Assembly (NCBI RefSeq): GCF_028737205.1 | Contig: NZ_JAQZAL010000008.1 | Coordinates: 148,448-212,447, forward strand | Origin: Actinomycetospora lutea | Lineage (GTDB): Bacteria; Actinomycetota; Actinomycetes; Mycobacteriales; Pseudonocardiaceae | DNA: 64,000 nt | Direction of reading: 5' to 3' | In this document: positions 10,418 to 18,450 of the stretch, piece after piece | Numbering within the stretch: position 1 is the first letter of the stretch | Layout of the letters: every line of letters starts with the position of its first letter | Notes under the pieces: generated by a model | Databases searched by the model: none | The model's input: the letters and a program-made list of their open reading frames with translations, nothing else | What the model was told of the DNA's origin: nothing | Program-made: the position numbers and the translations under genes

Positions 10418-11398
10418 CTACGACCCCGCGCGGCGCTCGACGACCTGGCCGGGCCGAGCCGTCTCCCGGAGCGCCGTGGTGGTGGCCGCGTCGGTGACGA
10501 GCGTGCTCGCCAGCCCCGAGCGCAGCAGCGCGTCGGCGGCCCGGGCCCGCGCGGGCTCGGAGACCAGCACGATCACCTCCGGCACCGCCCGCAGCGCCGC
10601 CTCGTCGATGGCGAGCACGCGGCGCGCGAGGTCGACGTCGAGCACCCGGCCGTCGGCGTCGAACGGGAGCGCCACCACCTCGCCGACCACGCCGCGCTCC
10701 CCCAGCGCGGTGCGCTCCTCCTCGTCCAGGACGTCGTGGACGGTGGAGTGCTCCGGGCTCCAGGCGCCGACGGAGATCACCGCGACCGTCAGGTCGGCGA
10801 AGCGGCCGAACGCGTCCGCGACCCCCGGTTGCTCCCGCAGCGTCCGCGCGGTCTGGTCGTCGGGCAGCACCAGCGGGGCGTAGATCGGGAAGGTCGGTCC
10901 CCCGCACAGCGCGCCGACGCGCGCGACCGTCTCCGCCGACGTGTCCGACCGCCAGGGCAGCGAGTAGGCGCCGCAGAGCTGCACGACCGTGCACGGCGGC
11001 AGGGACGTCAGCGCGTCGACCGCCTCGTTGATCGTCCGCGACCACGCGAGCCCGAGGACGTCGTCGGGACCCACGATCTCGGTGAGCAGCTCCGCGGTGA
11101 GGCTGGCGACCCGGGGCCGGCCTGCTCCGGGGGCGACTAGGGCCCGGCGCAGGCCGTAGGCCGCCGCGAGCTCCTCGGAGGCCCGGTGGTCGAGGTCGTC
11201 GCCCGCGGTGACCTCGATGCGCACGAGGCCCTGCTCCTGCGCCGCGTCGAGCAGGCGAGCCACCGCGAAGCGGCTCATGCCGAGCTCCCGGGCGATCTCG
11301 ACCTTGGTGCGTCCGAGCACGTGGAAGCGGTGGGCCGCCCCGGCCGCGAGCAGGCGGCGACCGGGCCCCCAGGCAACGCCGTCGGCGCCAACGCTCAT
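10418..11398 (-). CDS. SorC/DeoR-type sugar-binding transcriptional regulator
   Basis: This is a 326-residue SorC-family regulator. The N-terminal helix-turn-helix is at about residues 25-65 (RTKVEIARELGMSRFAVARLLDAA). The rest is the phosphosugar-binding domain, with ELLTEIVGPDDVLGLAWSRT, a VVQLCGAY strand and a central cavity region. The family senses phosphorylated sugars. Its ATG lies inside a perfect 12-bp palindrome (11393-11404), suggesting autoregulation. It is divergent from the cupin gene; whether it controls that gene is unknown. Confidence 0.88.
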   Translation of the reverse strand: MSVGADGVAWGPGRRLLAAGAAHRFHVLGRTKVEIARELGMSRFAVARLLDAAQEQGLVRIEVTAGDDLDHRASEELAAAYGLRRALVAPGAGRPRVASLTAELLTEIVGPDDVLGLAWSRTINEAVDALTSLPPCTVVQLCGAYSLPWRSDTSAETVARVGALCGGPTFPIYAPLVLPDDQTARTLREQPGVADAFGRFADLTVAVISVGAWSPEHSTVHDVLDEEERTALGERGVVGEVVALPFDADGRVLDVDLARRVLAIDEAALRAVPEVIVLVSEPARARAADALLRSGLASTLVTDAATTTALRETARPGQVVERRAGS

Positions 11399-11404
11399 AT
11401 GAGC
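11393..11404. promoter_or_regulatory. 12-bp palindrome over the SorC start codon
   Basis: GCTCATATGAGC is a perfect palindrome that includes the regulator start codon on the minus strand. Binding there would block transcription or initiation. The element is short, so chance occurrence is possible. Confidence 0.35.
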
Positions 11405-11427
11405 ATCCTAGAGTCTCGGCCAGGTCC

Positions 11428-11457
11428 TTGACGAGGTTGATACTAACGTTCTGTACT
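11428..11457 (+). promoter_or_regulatory. Probable promoter of the cupin gene
   Basis: TTGACG (11428-11433) and TGTACT (11452-11457) are separated by 18 bases, a plausible housekeeping sigma promoter. The predicted start near 11464 leaves a leader of about 90 nt that begins just before a series of hairpins. Confidence 0.4.
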
Positions 11458-11463
11458 GCAGTG

Positions 11464-11553
11464 CGAATAGCCCAGTGGCTGCTCAGGTGAGCCTGCGTCC
11501 GAGACTCGTCTCCGGAGGCCGCTCATCTGGGCGGCCCGTCGAGGAGGAGACGC
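11464..11553 (+). promoter_or_regulatory. Structured 5' leader RNA of the cupin gene (possible riboswitch)
   Basis: Four short stem-loops lie head to tail: AGCC-CAGT-GGCT (11469-11480), GCTC-AGGT-GAGC (11481-11492), GAGA-CTCG-TCTC (11501-11512, extended by TCC/GGA with one bulge), and GGCCGC-8-GCGGCC (11517-11536). The same sequence allows other pairings: GCCCAG (11470-11475) with CTGGGC (11527-11532), and TGAGC (11488-11492) with GCTCA (11521-11525). CGTCTCC (11507-11513) can also pair with GGAGACG (11546-11552), masking the GAGGAGGAG ribosome site. Mutually exclusive folds with ribosome-site masking resemble a translational riboswitch or protein-binding leader. I recognise no known class. 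Confidence 0.45.
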
Positions 11554-11922
11554 ATGAGCACCACCGCTCCGGGCCCCACGTCGACCACCGGGAGCGGGCT
11601 CGCCCTCGATGCGGTCGACGCGCACCTGGTGGTGGGTCCGGACGACGGCTACGGCGGCGTCTCGCTGGTGCGGATCTCGCTGGCCCCGCACGCCCGCACC
11701 GAGCCGCGGCGCTACGACGACGCGGACCGGCTCGTGATCGTCCTGGACGGCCACACCCGCGTCGAGGTCGAGGGCCGTCCGGCCGTCACGCTCGGACCGA
11801 ACGAGGTCCTCCACGTGCCGCGGGACACCTGGCACCGCGTCGAGGCGCTCGGCGGGACGTCGGACCAGCTGGGGCTCGGCGCGGCGGAGCTGCTCGTGCT
11901 CGCCGCGGACCCTCAGCGGTAG
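11554..11922 (+). CDS. Small cupin-domain protein
   Basis: This is a 122-residue single-domain cupin. The first cupin motif is reduced (APHARTEPRRYDDADRLVIVLDG: one His, no HxH pair), and the second reads GPNEVLHVPRDTWHRVE. Metal binding is therefore uncertain. A strong GAGGAGGAG ribosome site ends 4 bases before the ATG and can be masked by the leader RNA. No partner gene on the same strand gives a function; the divergent neighbour is a sugar-responsive regulator. The 3' end overlaps the convergent coiled-coil gene by 10 bases. Confidence 0.8.
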   Translation: MSTTAPGPTSTTGSGLALDAVDAHLVVGPDDGYGGVSLVRISLAPHARTEPRRYDDADRLVIVLDGHTRVEVEGRPAVTLGPNEVLHVPRDTWHRVEALGGTSDQLGLGAAELLVLAADPQR

Positions 11923-13328
11923 AGCACGACGTCCGGCGCCGGTGGGGTCGCGAGGACCTCGCGGGCGCCCGGCCCGCCGAGCGGCAGGACGGTCCCGCGC
12001 AGGGCCGGCGGCCCCGCCTCGCCGATGGCCACGACGGCGAGCTCGGCCGGCACGGCGGAGATCGGGCCCGTGACCACCAGGAGCTTCTGGGGCAGGTCGG
12101 CCGACCGGACCACGTCGGCGAGCCAGCCCGTCACGGCGCCCAGCTCCTCGGGCGGCAGGGGCATCGCCGTGTCGAGGGCGAGACCCACGTCGGGCTCGCG
12201 CAGCAGGCGCTCCCACGGCGCGACGGCCTCGACCACGCGGGTCGGGCCGGTCGGGACGGCGAGCACGAGCAGCTGACGGTGCGCGCGGGTCAGGGCGAGC
12301 TGCTGCCACGCGGCGCCACCACGCCCCCCGTCCGCGACCGGTAGCTCGACCGCCGGCAGCGCGTCCCGGTCGCTGGTGCCGAACGCCGTCGCGGTGGCCT
12401 CGACCCGGTCGGCCGTCTCCTCCGCGGACACCCCGGGGGTCGCCCGCAGCACGACCACCCGGTGTTCGGGCGCGATCGTCGTCCCGCCCCGGGGCAGCTC
12501 CTGGCGCGGCGCCGGCGCCGCGGCCAGGTCCGCCCCCGCGGCCGACGCCGCGGCCACCGGTGTCGTGGGGTCGTCGGCCGGGACCACGACCGAGCCGCCG
12601 CCCAACGCCGTCACGACGGCGAGCGCGAGCGCGATCAGTCGCGGCACGATCCACACCGCGGCCACCGCCAGCAGCGCGACCAGGAAGATCAGGAGAACGC
12701 GCCGGCGACGACGCCGCCGGTCCGCCTTCGCGGCCTTGCGCGCGGCCTCGTCGCGCGTCGCGGCCGCGCGCGCCACCGACGGCGACACCGCCTCGCCGGG
12801 CAACGTCGCGACACGTTCCTGCTCGGCCTTTTCCCGCGCCTCGCGCTCGGCCTCTTCGCGGGCTTCCTGCTCGGCTCGTTCGCGGGCTTCGCGCTCGGCT
12901 CGTTCGCGGGCTTCGCGCTCGGCCTGTTCGCGGGCTTCGCGCTCGGCCTGTTCGCGGGCTTCGCGCTCGGCGTGTTCGCGGGCTTCGCGCTCGGCGTGTT
13001 CGCGGGCTTCGCGCTCGGCGTGTTCGCGGGCTTCGCGCTCGGCGTGTTCGCGGGCTTCGCGCTCGGCCTGTTCGCGAGCTTCGCGCTCGGCCTGTTCGCG
13101 GGCTTCCTGCTCGGCCTGCTCGCGGGCTTCCTGCTCGGCCTGCTCGCGCGATTCGCGGTCGGCGTGCTCGCGCGCTTGACGCTCAGCTTGCTCGCGCGTC
13201 GGGCGCTCGGTGTCATCGGGTGAGTCGCGCGGGGCCGGCGCGAGGGTCACCTCGTCCGGTCCGCCCCACACGTCCTCGGCGTCGATCTCGGCGTCGGTGC
13301 GACGCCACCACCGGGTGCCCGCCACCAC
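11913..13328 (-). CDS. Single-pass membrane protein with 16 tandem charged octapeptide repeats
   Basis: I do not recognise a family. GTG at 13328 is chosen because GGAGGGGAGG lies 7 bases upstream; an ATG at 13427 would add 33 basic residues. Of 471 residues, about 45-172 are sixteen copies of an 8-residue unit close to REQAEREA. A linker follows, then a seven-Arg stop and one or two hydrophobic segments (about 211-242). The remaining 225 residues are probably extracytoplasmic, Ala/Val/Pro rich and without cysteines. Arg and Glu are spaced i/i+4 through the repeats, which favours a long single alpha-helix. Positive-inside places the repeats in the cytoplasm. A scaffold or spacer role is possible. 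Confidence 0.75.
   Translation of the reverse strand: MVAGTRWWRRTDAEIDAEDVWGGPDEVTLAPAPRDSPDDTERPTREQAERQAREHADRESREQAEQEAREQAEQEAREQAEREAREQAEREAREHAEREAREHAEREAREHAEREAREHAEREAREQAEREAREQAEREARERAEREARERAEQEAREEAEREAREKAEQERVATLPGEAVSPSVARAAATRDEAARKAAKADRRRRRRRVLLIFLVALLAVAAVWIVPRLIALALAVVTALGGGSVVVPADDPTTPVAAASAAGADLAAAPAPRQELPRGGTTIAPEHRVVVLRATPGVSAEETADRVEATATAFGTSDRDALPAVELPVADGGRGGAAWQQLALTRAHRQLLVLAVPTGPTRVVEAVAPWERLLREPDVGLALDTAMPLPPEELGAVTGWLADVVRSADLPQKLLVVTGPISAVPAELAVVAIGEAGPPALRGTVLPLGGPGAREVLATPPAPDVVLYR
12813..13196 (-). repeat. 24-bp coding minisatellite (16 units)
   Basis: Sixteen in-frame 24-bp units encode variants of REQAEREA; positions 3 (Gln, His, Arg, Glu, Lys) and 6 (Arg or Gln) vary most. 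Central units are nearly identical at DNA level, so copy number is likely to change by slippage or unequal crossing-over. No spacers are present. Confidence 0.92.
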
Positions 13329-13541
13329 GAGGCCACCTCCCCTCCGCCGCCGCCAGACACTCGGCCTCCCACGGCGCCCCGGCCCACGGTAGGGGGACGT
13401 TCGACGAGATCCGGCGCGCCGCGCCATGACACGCGGAGAGGTGTTCGACGCGCCACGCCCACGACCGGGCAGAGACCACGCAGCCTCGGCGACGCGGGGA
13501 CACACCACCCGCGACGCGGACGCGCCGGGGAGCGATACACC

Positions 13542-14894
13542 TCAGGTGGGGATGCGTGGTCGTCCGCCGGGTCGGGGTCGTTGGTCGGGGTCGAGGATCC
13601 AGGGTGGGGTGAACCAGGGTCGGCCCTGGTTCATATGGATGGTCCAGTGCCCGTGGTGGATCAGGTGGTGGTGGTAGCGGCAGAGCAGGCACATGTTCTG
13701 CAGGCAGGTGTCGCCGCCGTCGAGCCAGGCCTGGATGTGGTGGGCCTGGCAGCGCCGGGGTGGGCGGGTGCAGCCGGGGAACGCGCAGCCACCGTCGCGC
13801 AGGGTGAGCGCGCGGCGCAGGGCGTCGGGGGCGGTGCGTCGGCGGCGCCCGACGTCGAGGGGCTCGGACGCGCTGCCCAGGACGACCGGGACGATGTCGG
13901 CGTCGCAGGCCCAGCGGCGCACGGTGCCGGGGTGGACCCGCAGCCCGGACTCCAGCACCCCGTAGCCGCCCTGGTCGGTCAGCGCCTGGCGCAGCCACCG
14001 GTGATCGATGGTGATCGTGAGCAACGCCCGCCCCGGGCGCTCGGGCACCGACCGGCGCTGAGCCGACCCGGCCGGCTCGGCCGGTTCGGGGCGGCGCGGC
14101 TCGGGGAGCAAGGCTTCCTCGGGCTCGGGCTCGGAGTCGACGTCGGGTTCGGGTCGGGTGCTGGTGGCCGCGCTGATCGAGTGGGCGTCGCCGACGAGGT
14201 CTTTGAGGGCCTCGATGCGGCGCAGGGCGAGGTCGCGGGTGTCGTCGGGCCCGTACGGGGCGGCGAGGTCGTCGATCACCCCCAGGAAGGCCTCGCCGTC
14301 GACGGGGTCGGACATCCGCCCGCGGAACAGCAGCGCCCCGTGGCGACGGCGGGTGACCAGCAGTTCGTCGTCTCGCCCGGCGTTCTCCTCGAGCGGTTGC
14401 TCACCGTCGGGGTCGAGGTGGGCCAGCAGCCGGTCGGCGACCGCCTGCAGCCCGCGCGGGCCCAGCCGGGTCGCCTCGTCGGCCAGGCGGCGTTCGGCCT
14501 CCAGCCACTGCTCGAGCGGCAGGCCCTCGACCCGGTCCAGGCGGCGCATCGCGGCCCGGATGATCGCCAGGTGGGCCGGGCCGATCTCCCCGCCCGCGGC
14601 GACCGTGGCGGTGCAGGCCAGCCGCGCGGGCAGCACTTCCCCGGTGAGCGAACGGCGGAGGCACAGGTCGCGGGCCTCGCCGACCAGCCGCCTGGCCTCG
14701 ACCGCGGTGATGAGCCACAGCTCTTCGAGCAGCCGCTCGGTCGACCGGTCCCCGGTGGCCTCGGCCAGCTTGCCCTGGTCGATCTCGGCGACCTGCTCCA
14801 GGCGCCGATAGGCCTCGCGGCGGCGGGTGATCTCGCCGAGGCGGGCGCGGCCCAGCACGTCCCGCTCCACCGGCCCGAGCACCCGTTCGCTCAT
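13542..14894 (-). CDS. DUF222 / 13E12-type HNH endonuclease
   Basis: This 450-residue protein has an N-terminal helical DUF222 region (about 5-290) with a Pro/Glu-rich linker. The C-terminal HNH domain reads GGCAFPGCTRPPRRCQAHHI and then a YHHHLIHHG segment, with the zinc-type Cys pairs and catalytic His. These 13E12 repeat-family proteins are multicopy in actinobacteria and are often exchanged between strains; their role is not settled. ATG at 14894 (MSERVLG) is chosen over an upstream in-frame start at 14948 lacking family similarity. It marks the edge of an accessory block. Confidence 0.85.
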   Translation of the reverse strand: MSERVLGPVERDVLGRARLGEITRRREAYRRLEQVAEIDQGKLAEATGDRSTERLLEELWLITAVEARRLVGEARDLCLRRSLTGEVLPARLACTATVAAGGEIGPAHLAIIRAAMRRLDRVEGLPLEQWLEAERRLADEATRLGPRGLQAVADRLLAHLDPDGEQPLEENAGRDDELLVTRRRHGALLFRGRMSDPVDGEAFLGVIDDLAAPYGPDDTRDLALRRIEALKDLVGDAHSISAATSTRPEPDVDSEPEPEEALLPEPRRPEPAEPAGSAQRRSVPERPGRALLTITIDHRWLRQALTDQGGYGVLESGLRVHPGTVRRWACDADIVPVVLGSASEPLDVGRRRRTAPDALRRALTLRDGGCAFPGCTRPPRRCQAHHIQAWLDGGDTCLQNMCLLCRYHHHLIHHGHWTIHMNQGRPWFTPPWILDPDQRPRPGGRPRIPT

Positions 14895-15405
14895 GTGTTC
14901 GATTCTAGGAGGCACCCCTGACAACCCGGCCCCGTCCGCTGACCCCACCCCAGCAGATCCGCGAGGAGCCGCGTCGACCGTGGCGACCTGCCGCTCACCG
15001 CCGTCGTTCGACCACGGGCACCCCTCGCCCCTCTAGCAAGGAGCGCTAGGACCCTTTGGCAGCGGGAACCCGTTAACCACGTTGGCGATCGCGGCGAACC
15101 CGACCTCGTTCTGCAACCGCAACGAAACCTTCGCCGATTGTGCCGTCAGGTGATGTCGCCGTCCCCCCGTGCAGTACGACATGCCCGTGGGCGTGCCCGG
15201 TGGGTCTGCACACCACCGCTACCGGGTCGGTGTCGACCGAGGACGCCGCAGCGCTCCACGGTCCGCCTCGGACGCCCGAGGTTCGGTGATGCCGTGGCCC
15301 TCGTCGAGGTCGGACCCGTGCAGTGGCCCCAACGGGCCCACGACGGGACCCGGCCGGGTCACCGTCGGGTGGATGCCGTGCTTGTGCCCTCTGTCTCGTC
15401 GCCAG
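14895..15405. other. Intergenic stretch with no clear gene
   Basis: This 511-bp stretch is less GC-biased than its surroundings around 15040-15170. The only ORF of note is a 49-codon one on the minus strand (15182 to 15033, ATG start) that I cannot match to any family. No RNA gene or transposon end is recognisable. Confidence 0.4.
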
Positions 15406-15570
15406 TCACCTGCGCCGCCCTCGGAGCTGCTCGCGGAGCCGCTCGACGTCCCACCGCAGGTGACCGCCTGGCGTGATCAGGTCCGGCTGCAGAGTGCCCT
15501 CCTGGGCCCAGCGGGCCAACGAGCGCGCCGACACCCCGACCGCCTTTGCGGCCGGGACGCGGTGACGCAA
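15406..15570 (-). CDS. Tiny MerR/excisionase-like helix-turn-helix protein
   Basis: A 54-codon frame reads VPAAKAVGVSARSLARWAQE, a Leu-Gln-Pro turn and TPGGHLRWDVERLREQL. This is the BldC/MerR-type winged-helix pattern, in which an HTH is followed by a GGH-R wing and a helix. The only usable start is TTG at 15570, since the frame closes at 15624. Compared with BldC (about 68 residues) the extreme N-terminus is short, so it may be a truncated remnant. Small proteins like this act as DNA-binding adaptors or excisionases, fitting the accessory character of the block. Confidence 0.5.
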   Translation of the reverse strand: MRHRVPAAKAVGVSARSLARWAQEGTLQPDLITPGGHLRWDVERLREQLRGRRR

Positions 15571-15611
15571 CCACCGGCCGGGGCCTTGATCGACCCCTGG
15601 GAGGTCGACCC

Positions 15612-15734
15612 ATGTCGGAGGCTATCGCCGCCCTGATCACGGCCATGCTCGTCGGACCAGCGTGCTACTCGTGGGGCTACCGGCGGGGGCGCAAGCGGCG
15701 ACCACCGACGCGACAGCGGATGACCATGCGCTGA
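15612..15734 (+). CDS. 40-residue membrane protein (paralogue of 18451-18636)
   Basis: ATG at 15612 has GGGAGG 7 bases upstream. The product has one hydrophobic helix (residues 4-22, IAALITAMLVGPACYSWGY) followed by a strongly basic tail (RRGRKRRPP). The tail and helix boundary resemble the small protein at 18451 (GRRHGARRRPP). Positive-inside gives an N-out, C-in topology. The function is unknown; proximity to the phosphatase/kinase gene is the only clue. Confidence 0.5.
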   Translation: MSEAIAALITAMLVGPACYSWGYRRGRKRRPPTRQRMTMR

Positions 15735-15901
15735 GCCGTAACGCACGCTCGGTTGCCGGGTCGAGGAGCCTCGGCGAAGCGCTCAGCTGTTGCGGCGAAT
15801 AGGGCGGCTTGAACCTCGCGGGCGGGAGCTACGGGTCGGTGCGCGTGCCCGTCGTTGGCGACCCGGGATCGTCCGTGGTCATGGCGGCTCCCCCAACGAC
15901 G

Positions 15902-17824
15902 TCACGTCGCTCGGTGGCGGCCGGTGCCTGCGGCGAGGTGATCGAGGCCGGTGAGGTTGAGGACCTGGCGGGCGGTCGCTCCGGGAGGCGCGATGATCCG
16001 GAGGGGATGGTGGTCCACGGTGGTCTGTTCGGCGAGCTCGTGCAGGAGCAGGACGGCGGCGCTGCCGAGCTGGTCGACGGCGGTGAGGTCGAGGGTGACG
16101 GGAACGGCTCCGCCGCGGGTGGCGTGGTCGAGGTGGCGGCGCAGAGTTGGTGTCGTGGCCACGTCGAGGGCGCCGGTGACCCTGATCTGTAGAGGGTCGG
16201 AGCTGGTGGTCTCGATGGAGCACGGTTGCTCGGGGTCGGTGCTGTCGGACGATGTTGGGCTGCTGACGGCGAGCACGGGGAAGCGACGCAGGGTGCGTTC
16301 CATCAGCACGACGGTTCCCGGGCCGCTGATGTCGACCTCGACGCTGTCCATGAACTGTCGCAGCATGACCAGGCCTCGGCCGCGGACGCCGGGGTCGGCC
16401 GGTGGTGGTCGCCAGGTTCCGGTGTCGGTGACGGTGAGGCAGACGCGGCCGGCGTCGTCGAGGTAGCCGTCGACGGTGACCTTGCCGCGCCCGGCGGGGT
16501 AGGCGTGCTCGATGCAGTTGGCCACTGCTTCACCGAGGGCGAGGTGCAGGCATTCGACGTCGTCGACGCTGGCGCCGAGGGTGTCCAGCCACACAGCGGT
16601 CTCGCGGCGCAGGGTCGCAAGCGCGCGGGCTTCGGCGGGCAGCGTGCTGTGGAAGGGCTCGAGGGCGGTAGTGGTCAGCTGACAGCCGAGCAGGCTGACG
16701 TCGTCGGTGTAGTCCTCGCGGGTCATCGCTTCGATGACCGATTCGCATACCCGGTCGACCGTCGCCCCGCCGACCGTGCTGGTGTCGCCGGCGGCGAGCG
16801 CCTCGTCGGCGCTCTGCCGCAGCTGTGCGAGCCCCGCGTCCACGCTGCGGTCGCGACGCTCGATGAGGCCGTCGGTGTAGAACAACAGCATGTCGCCGGG
16901 GGCCAGCCGGACCGTCTGCGCTGGCGGGGGTGGGCTGGCGGTACCCAGTGGGCCACCGGAGCTCTCCGGGAGGTAGTGGGCCTTGCCGCGGGCGGGCAGC
17001 AGCAACGGTGGCGGGTGGCCGCAGCAGGCGTAGGACAGCTCGCCGCTGCGGGGCTCGAGCACGGCGAGGCAGACCGTGGTCGCCGTCGCCGCGGGCCGGC
17101 GGGCCACGAACCGATCCAGCCGGGCCAGCGCCTCGGCCACGGTGGCCCCTTCGATGAGGTAGCCGGTCAGGACCGCCCGGAGCTGGCCCATGGTGGCCGA
17201 GGCCCGCGCCCCGTGGCCCACCACGTCCCCGACGATCAGCCCCACCCGTCCCTCGAGCTGGGGGATCGCGTCGAACCAGTCCCCGCCGGCGGCGAGCTCG
17301 CTGCCGGCGACCAGGTACCGCGCCGCCAGCTGCGTGCCGGGCAGCACCGGGAGAGCGTCAGGCAGCAGGCTGCGCTGCAGGGCCACCACGACGTCCCGGG
17401 CCTGTTCGTAGTGGTGCTCGGCCTCTCGCGTGCGGGACTGCTCGGTGCGCCGTTCGGCCACCTCACGGGTCGGGTCCGTGATGTGGGCGGTGACCCCGAC
17501 GACCGTGGCGTCGGTGCCGAAGTTGGGTGTGACGGTGAAGGTCCGGACGTACTCGACGGGTGACCCGCCCACGTCCTGATCGATCAGCACCTGCCGTTCG
17601 CGGACGATGACCGGCTGCGTGGTGTGGAAGGCTCGGTCGAGCAGCTCGGTCATCCGCTGGCTCTCCACGTCGGGCACGGCCTCGCGGTACTTCCGCCCCA
17701 CTATCGAGCGGTCGCCGACCATCCGGCGGGCGGCGGCGTTCGCGGCCGCCACCACGTGCTCGGGACCGGTGAACACGAACACCGGATCGGGCTGCTGCTC
17801 GAAGCTCGCCACGACCGCGTCCAC
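15902..17824 (-). CDS. PAS - PP2C (SpoIIE) phosphatase - HATPase kinase - STAS regulator
   Basis: This 640-residue protein combines four signalling domains. A PAS sensor spans about 5-125. A SpoIIE-type PP2C phosphatase spans about 150-385, with metal Asp residues in AGGDWFDAI, GDVVGHGA, FYTDGLIE and YTDDVSLL. An RsbW-like HATPase spans about 400-520, with N-box HLALGEAVANCIEHA, a DTGTW G1 box and GRGLVML G2 box. A C-terminal STAS domain spans about 540-635, with the phosphorylatable Ser in VDQLGSAAV. Together these are all catalytic parts of a sigma-factor partner switch. The GTG at 17824 is the only usable start I found, although the frame is open upstream. No sigma-factor gene is in the window. 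Confidence 0.88.
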   Translation of the reverse strand: MDAVVASFEQQPDPVFVFTGPEHVVAAANAAARRMVGDRSIVGRKYREAVPDVESQRMTELLDRAFHTTQPVIVRERQVLIDQDVGGSPVEYVRTFTVTPNFGTDATVVGVTAHITDPTREVAERRTEQSRTREAEHHYEQARDVVVALQRSLLPDALPVLPGTQLAARYLVAGSELAAGGDWFDAIPQLEGRVGLIVGDVVGHGARASATMGQLRAVLTGYLIEGATVAEALARLDRFVARRPAATATTVCLAVLEPRSGELSYACCGHPPPLLLPARGKAHYLPESSGGPLGTASPPPPAQTVRLAPGDMLLFYTDGLIERRDRSVDAGLAQLRQSADEALAAGDTSTVGGATVDRVCESVIEAMTREDYTDDVSLLGCQLTTTALEPFHSTLPAEARALATLRRETAVWLDTLGASVDDVECLHLALGEAVANCIEHAYPAGRGKVTVDGYLDDAGRVCLTVTDTGTWRPPPADPGVRGRGLVMLRQFMDSVEVDISGPGTVVLMERTLRRFPVLAVSSPTSSDSTDPEQPCSIETTSSDPLQIRVTGALDVATTPTLRRHLDHATRGGAVPVTLDLTAVDQLGSAAVLLLHELAEQTTVDHHPLRIIAPPGATARQVLNLTGLDHLAAGTGRHRAT

Positions 17825-18450
17825 ATCGCCGAACGCGTCCGCATCGACAGACGCCGCGCGGGCGGGCGGGGCCTCCCGCTGAGGTCTCCGGTACTCAGTG
17901 ATGACCAGCCCCCCGGCTCGGCCTGCTGTGTGACGTCGAGCACGCTACCCGAACCACGGAAGGACCGCGGCCGAGCCGAGCCGCACACCGGCACTGTTGG
18001 GATTGCGGGTTCTACGCCGGTCGACCGCCGCCCTCCACAGAACACGGAACCACCACGGACCGTTCGGCCAGAGTGACCGCGACCGACTCGGGTCCGCGCA
18101 CGAGGCACGTCCCCCGTCGAGAGGCAGGTACTCAAGAAGGGACCCTCGCGCTCGGGGAGAGAGCGGCCGAGGGCCCTCAGTTCGTGGCGTCCACGTGCGC
18201 CCAGTGGTCGTGGTACGACGTCGAGCGGTCGACCGGTGACGGTCACTCCACTCTCCGGGACCAGCGGGCTGGCGACGTGACCGCTTGCCGTGCGCGTCGA
18301 ACTCGTCCGCGCCGGGGGTCTCCGAGCCCTGTCCGGGCGGCGTTACCCTCCATCGCGACGTACCTGCGGGCCGCCTCGACTCACCGGGCACCGGCCGCAG
18401 CCGCGACTCCGACCAATGGCGCGAACGACGCCGGACGAACGGGGGACGCC
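17825..18450. other. Gap between phosphatase and small membrane protein
   Basis: About 626 bp with no gene I can support. Long open frames exist on both strands, but their products are Arg/Pro/Ser-rich and lack a ribosome site or domain. The region should hold the promoter of the divergent phosphatase gene and that of the small gene at 18451. Confidence 0.4.

Noticed and set aside
12813..13196. CRISPR-like array of 24-bp repeats
   Set aside because: Units abut without spacers and stay in frame in a coding sequence.
12462..13223. Plus-strand ORF with a long FAGFALG-type hydrophobic repeat
   Set aside because: It is the antisense reading of the 24-bp repeat in the minus-strand gene, which has a strong ribosome site and sensible domains. 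The hydrophobic repeat has no start signal.
14896..14915. T-loop-like sequence suggesting a tRNA
   Set aside because: No acceptor, anticodon or D arm can be formed around it.
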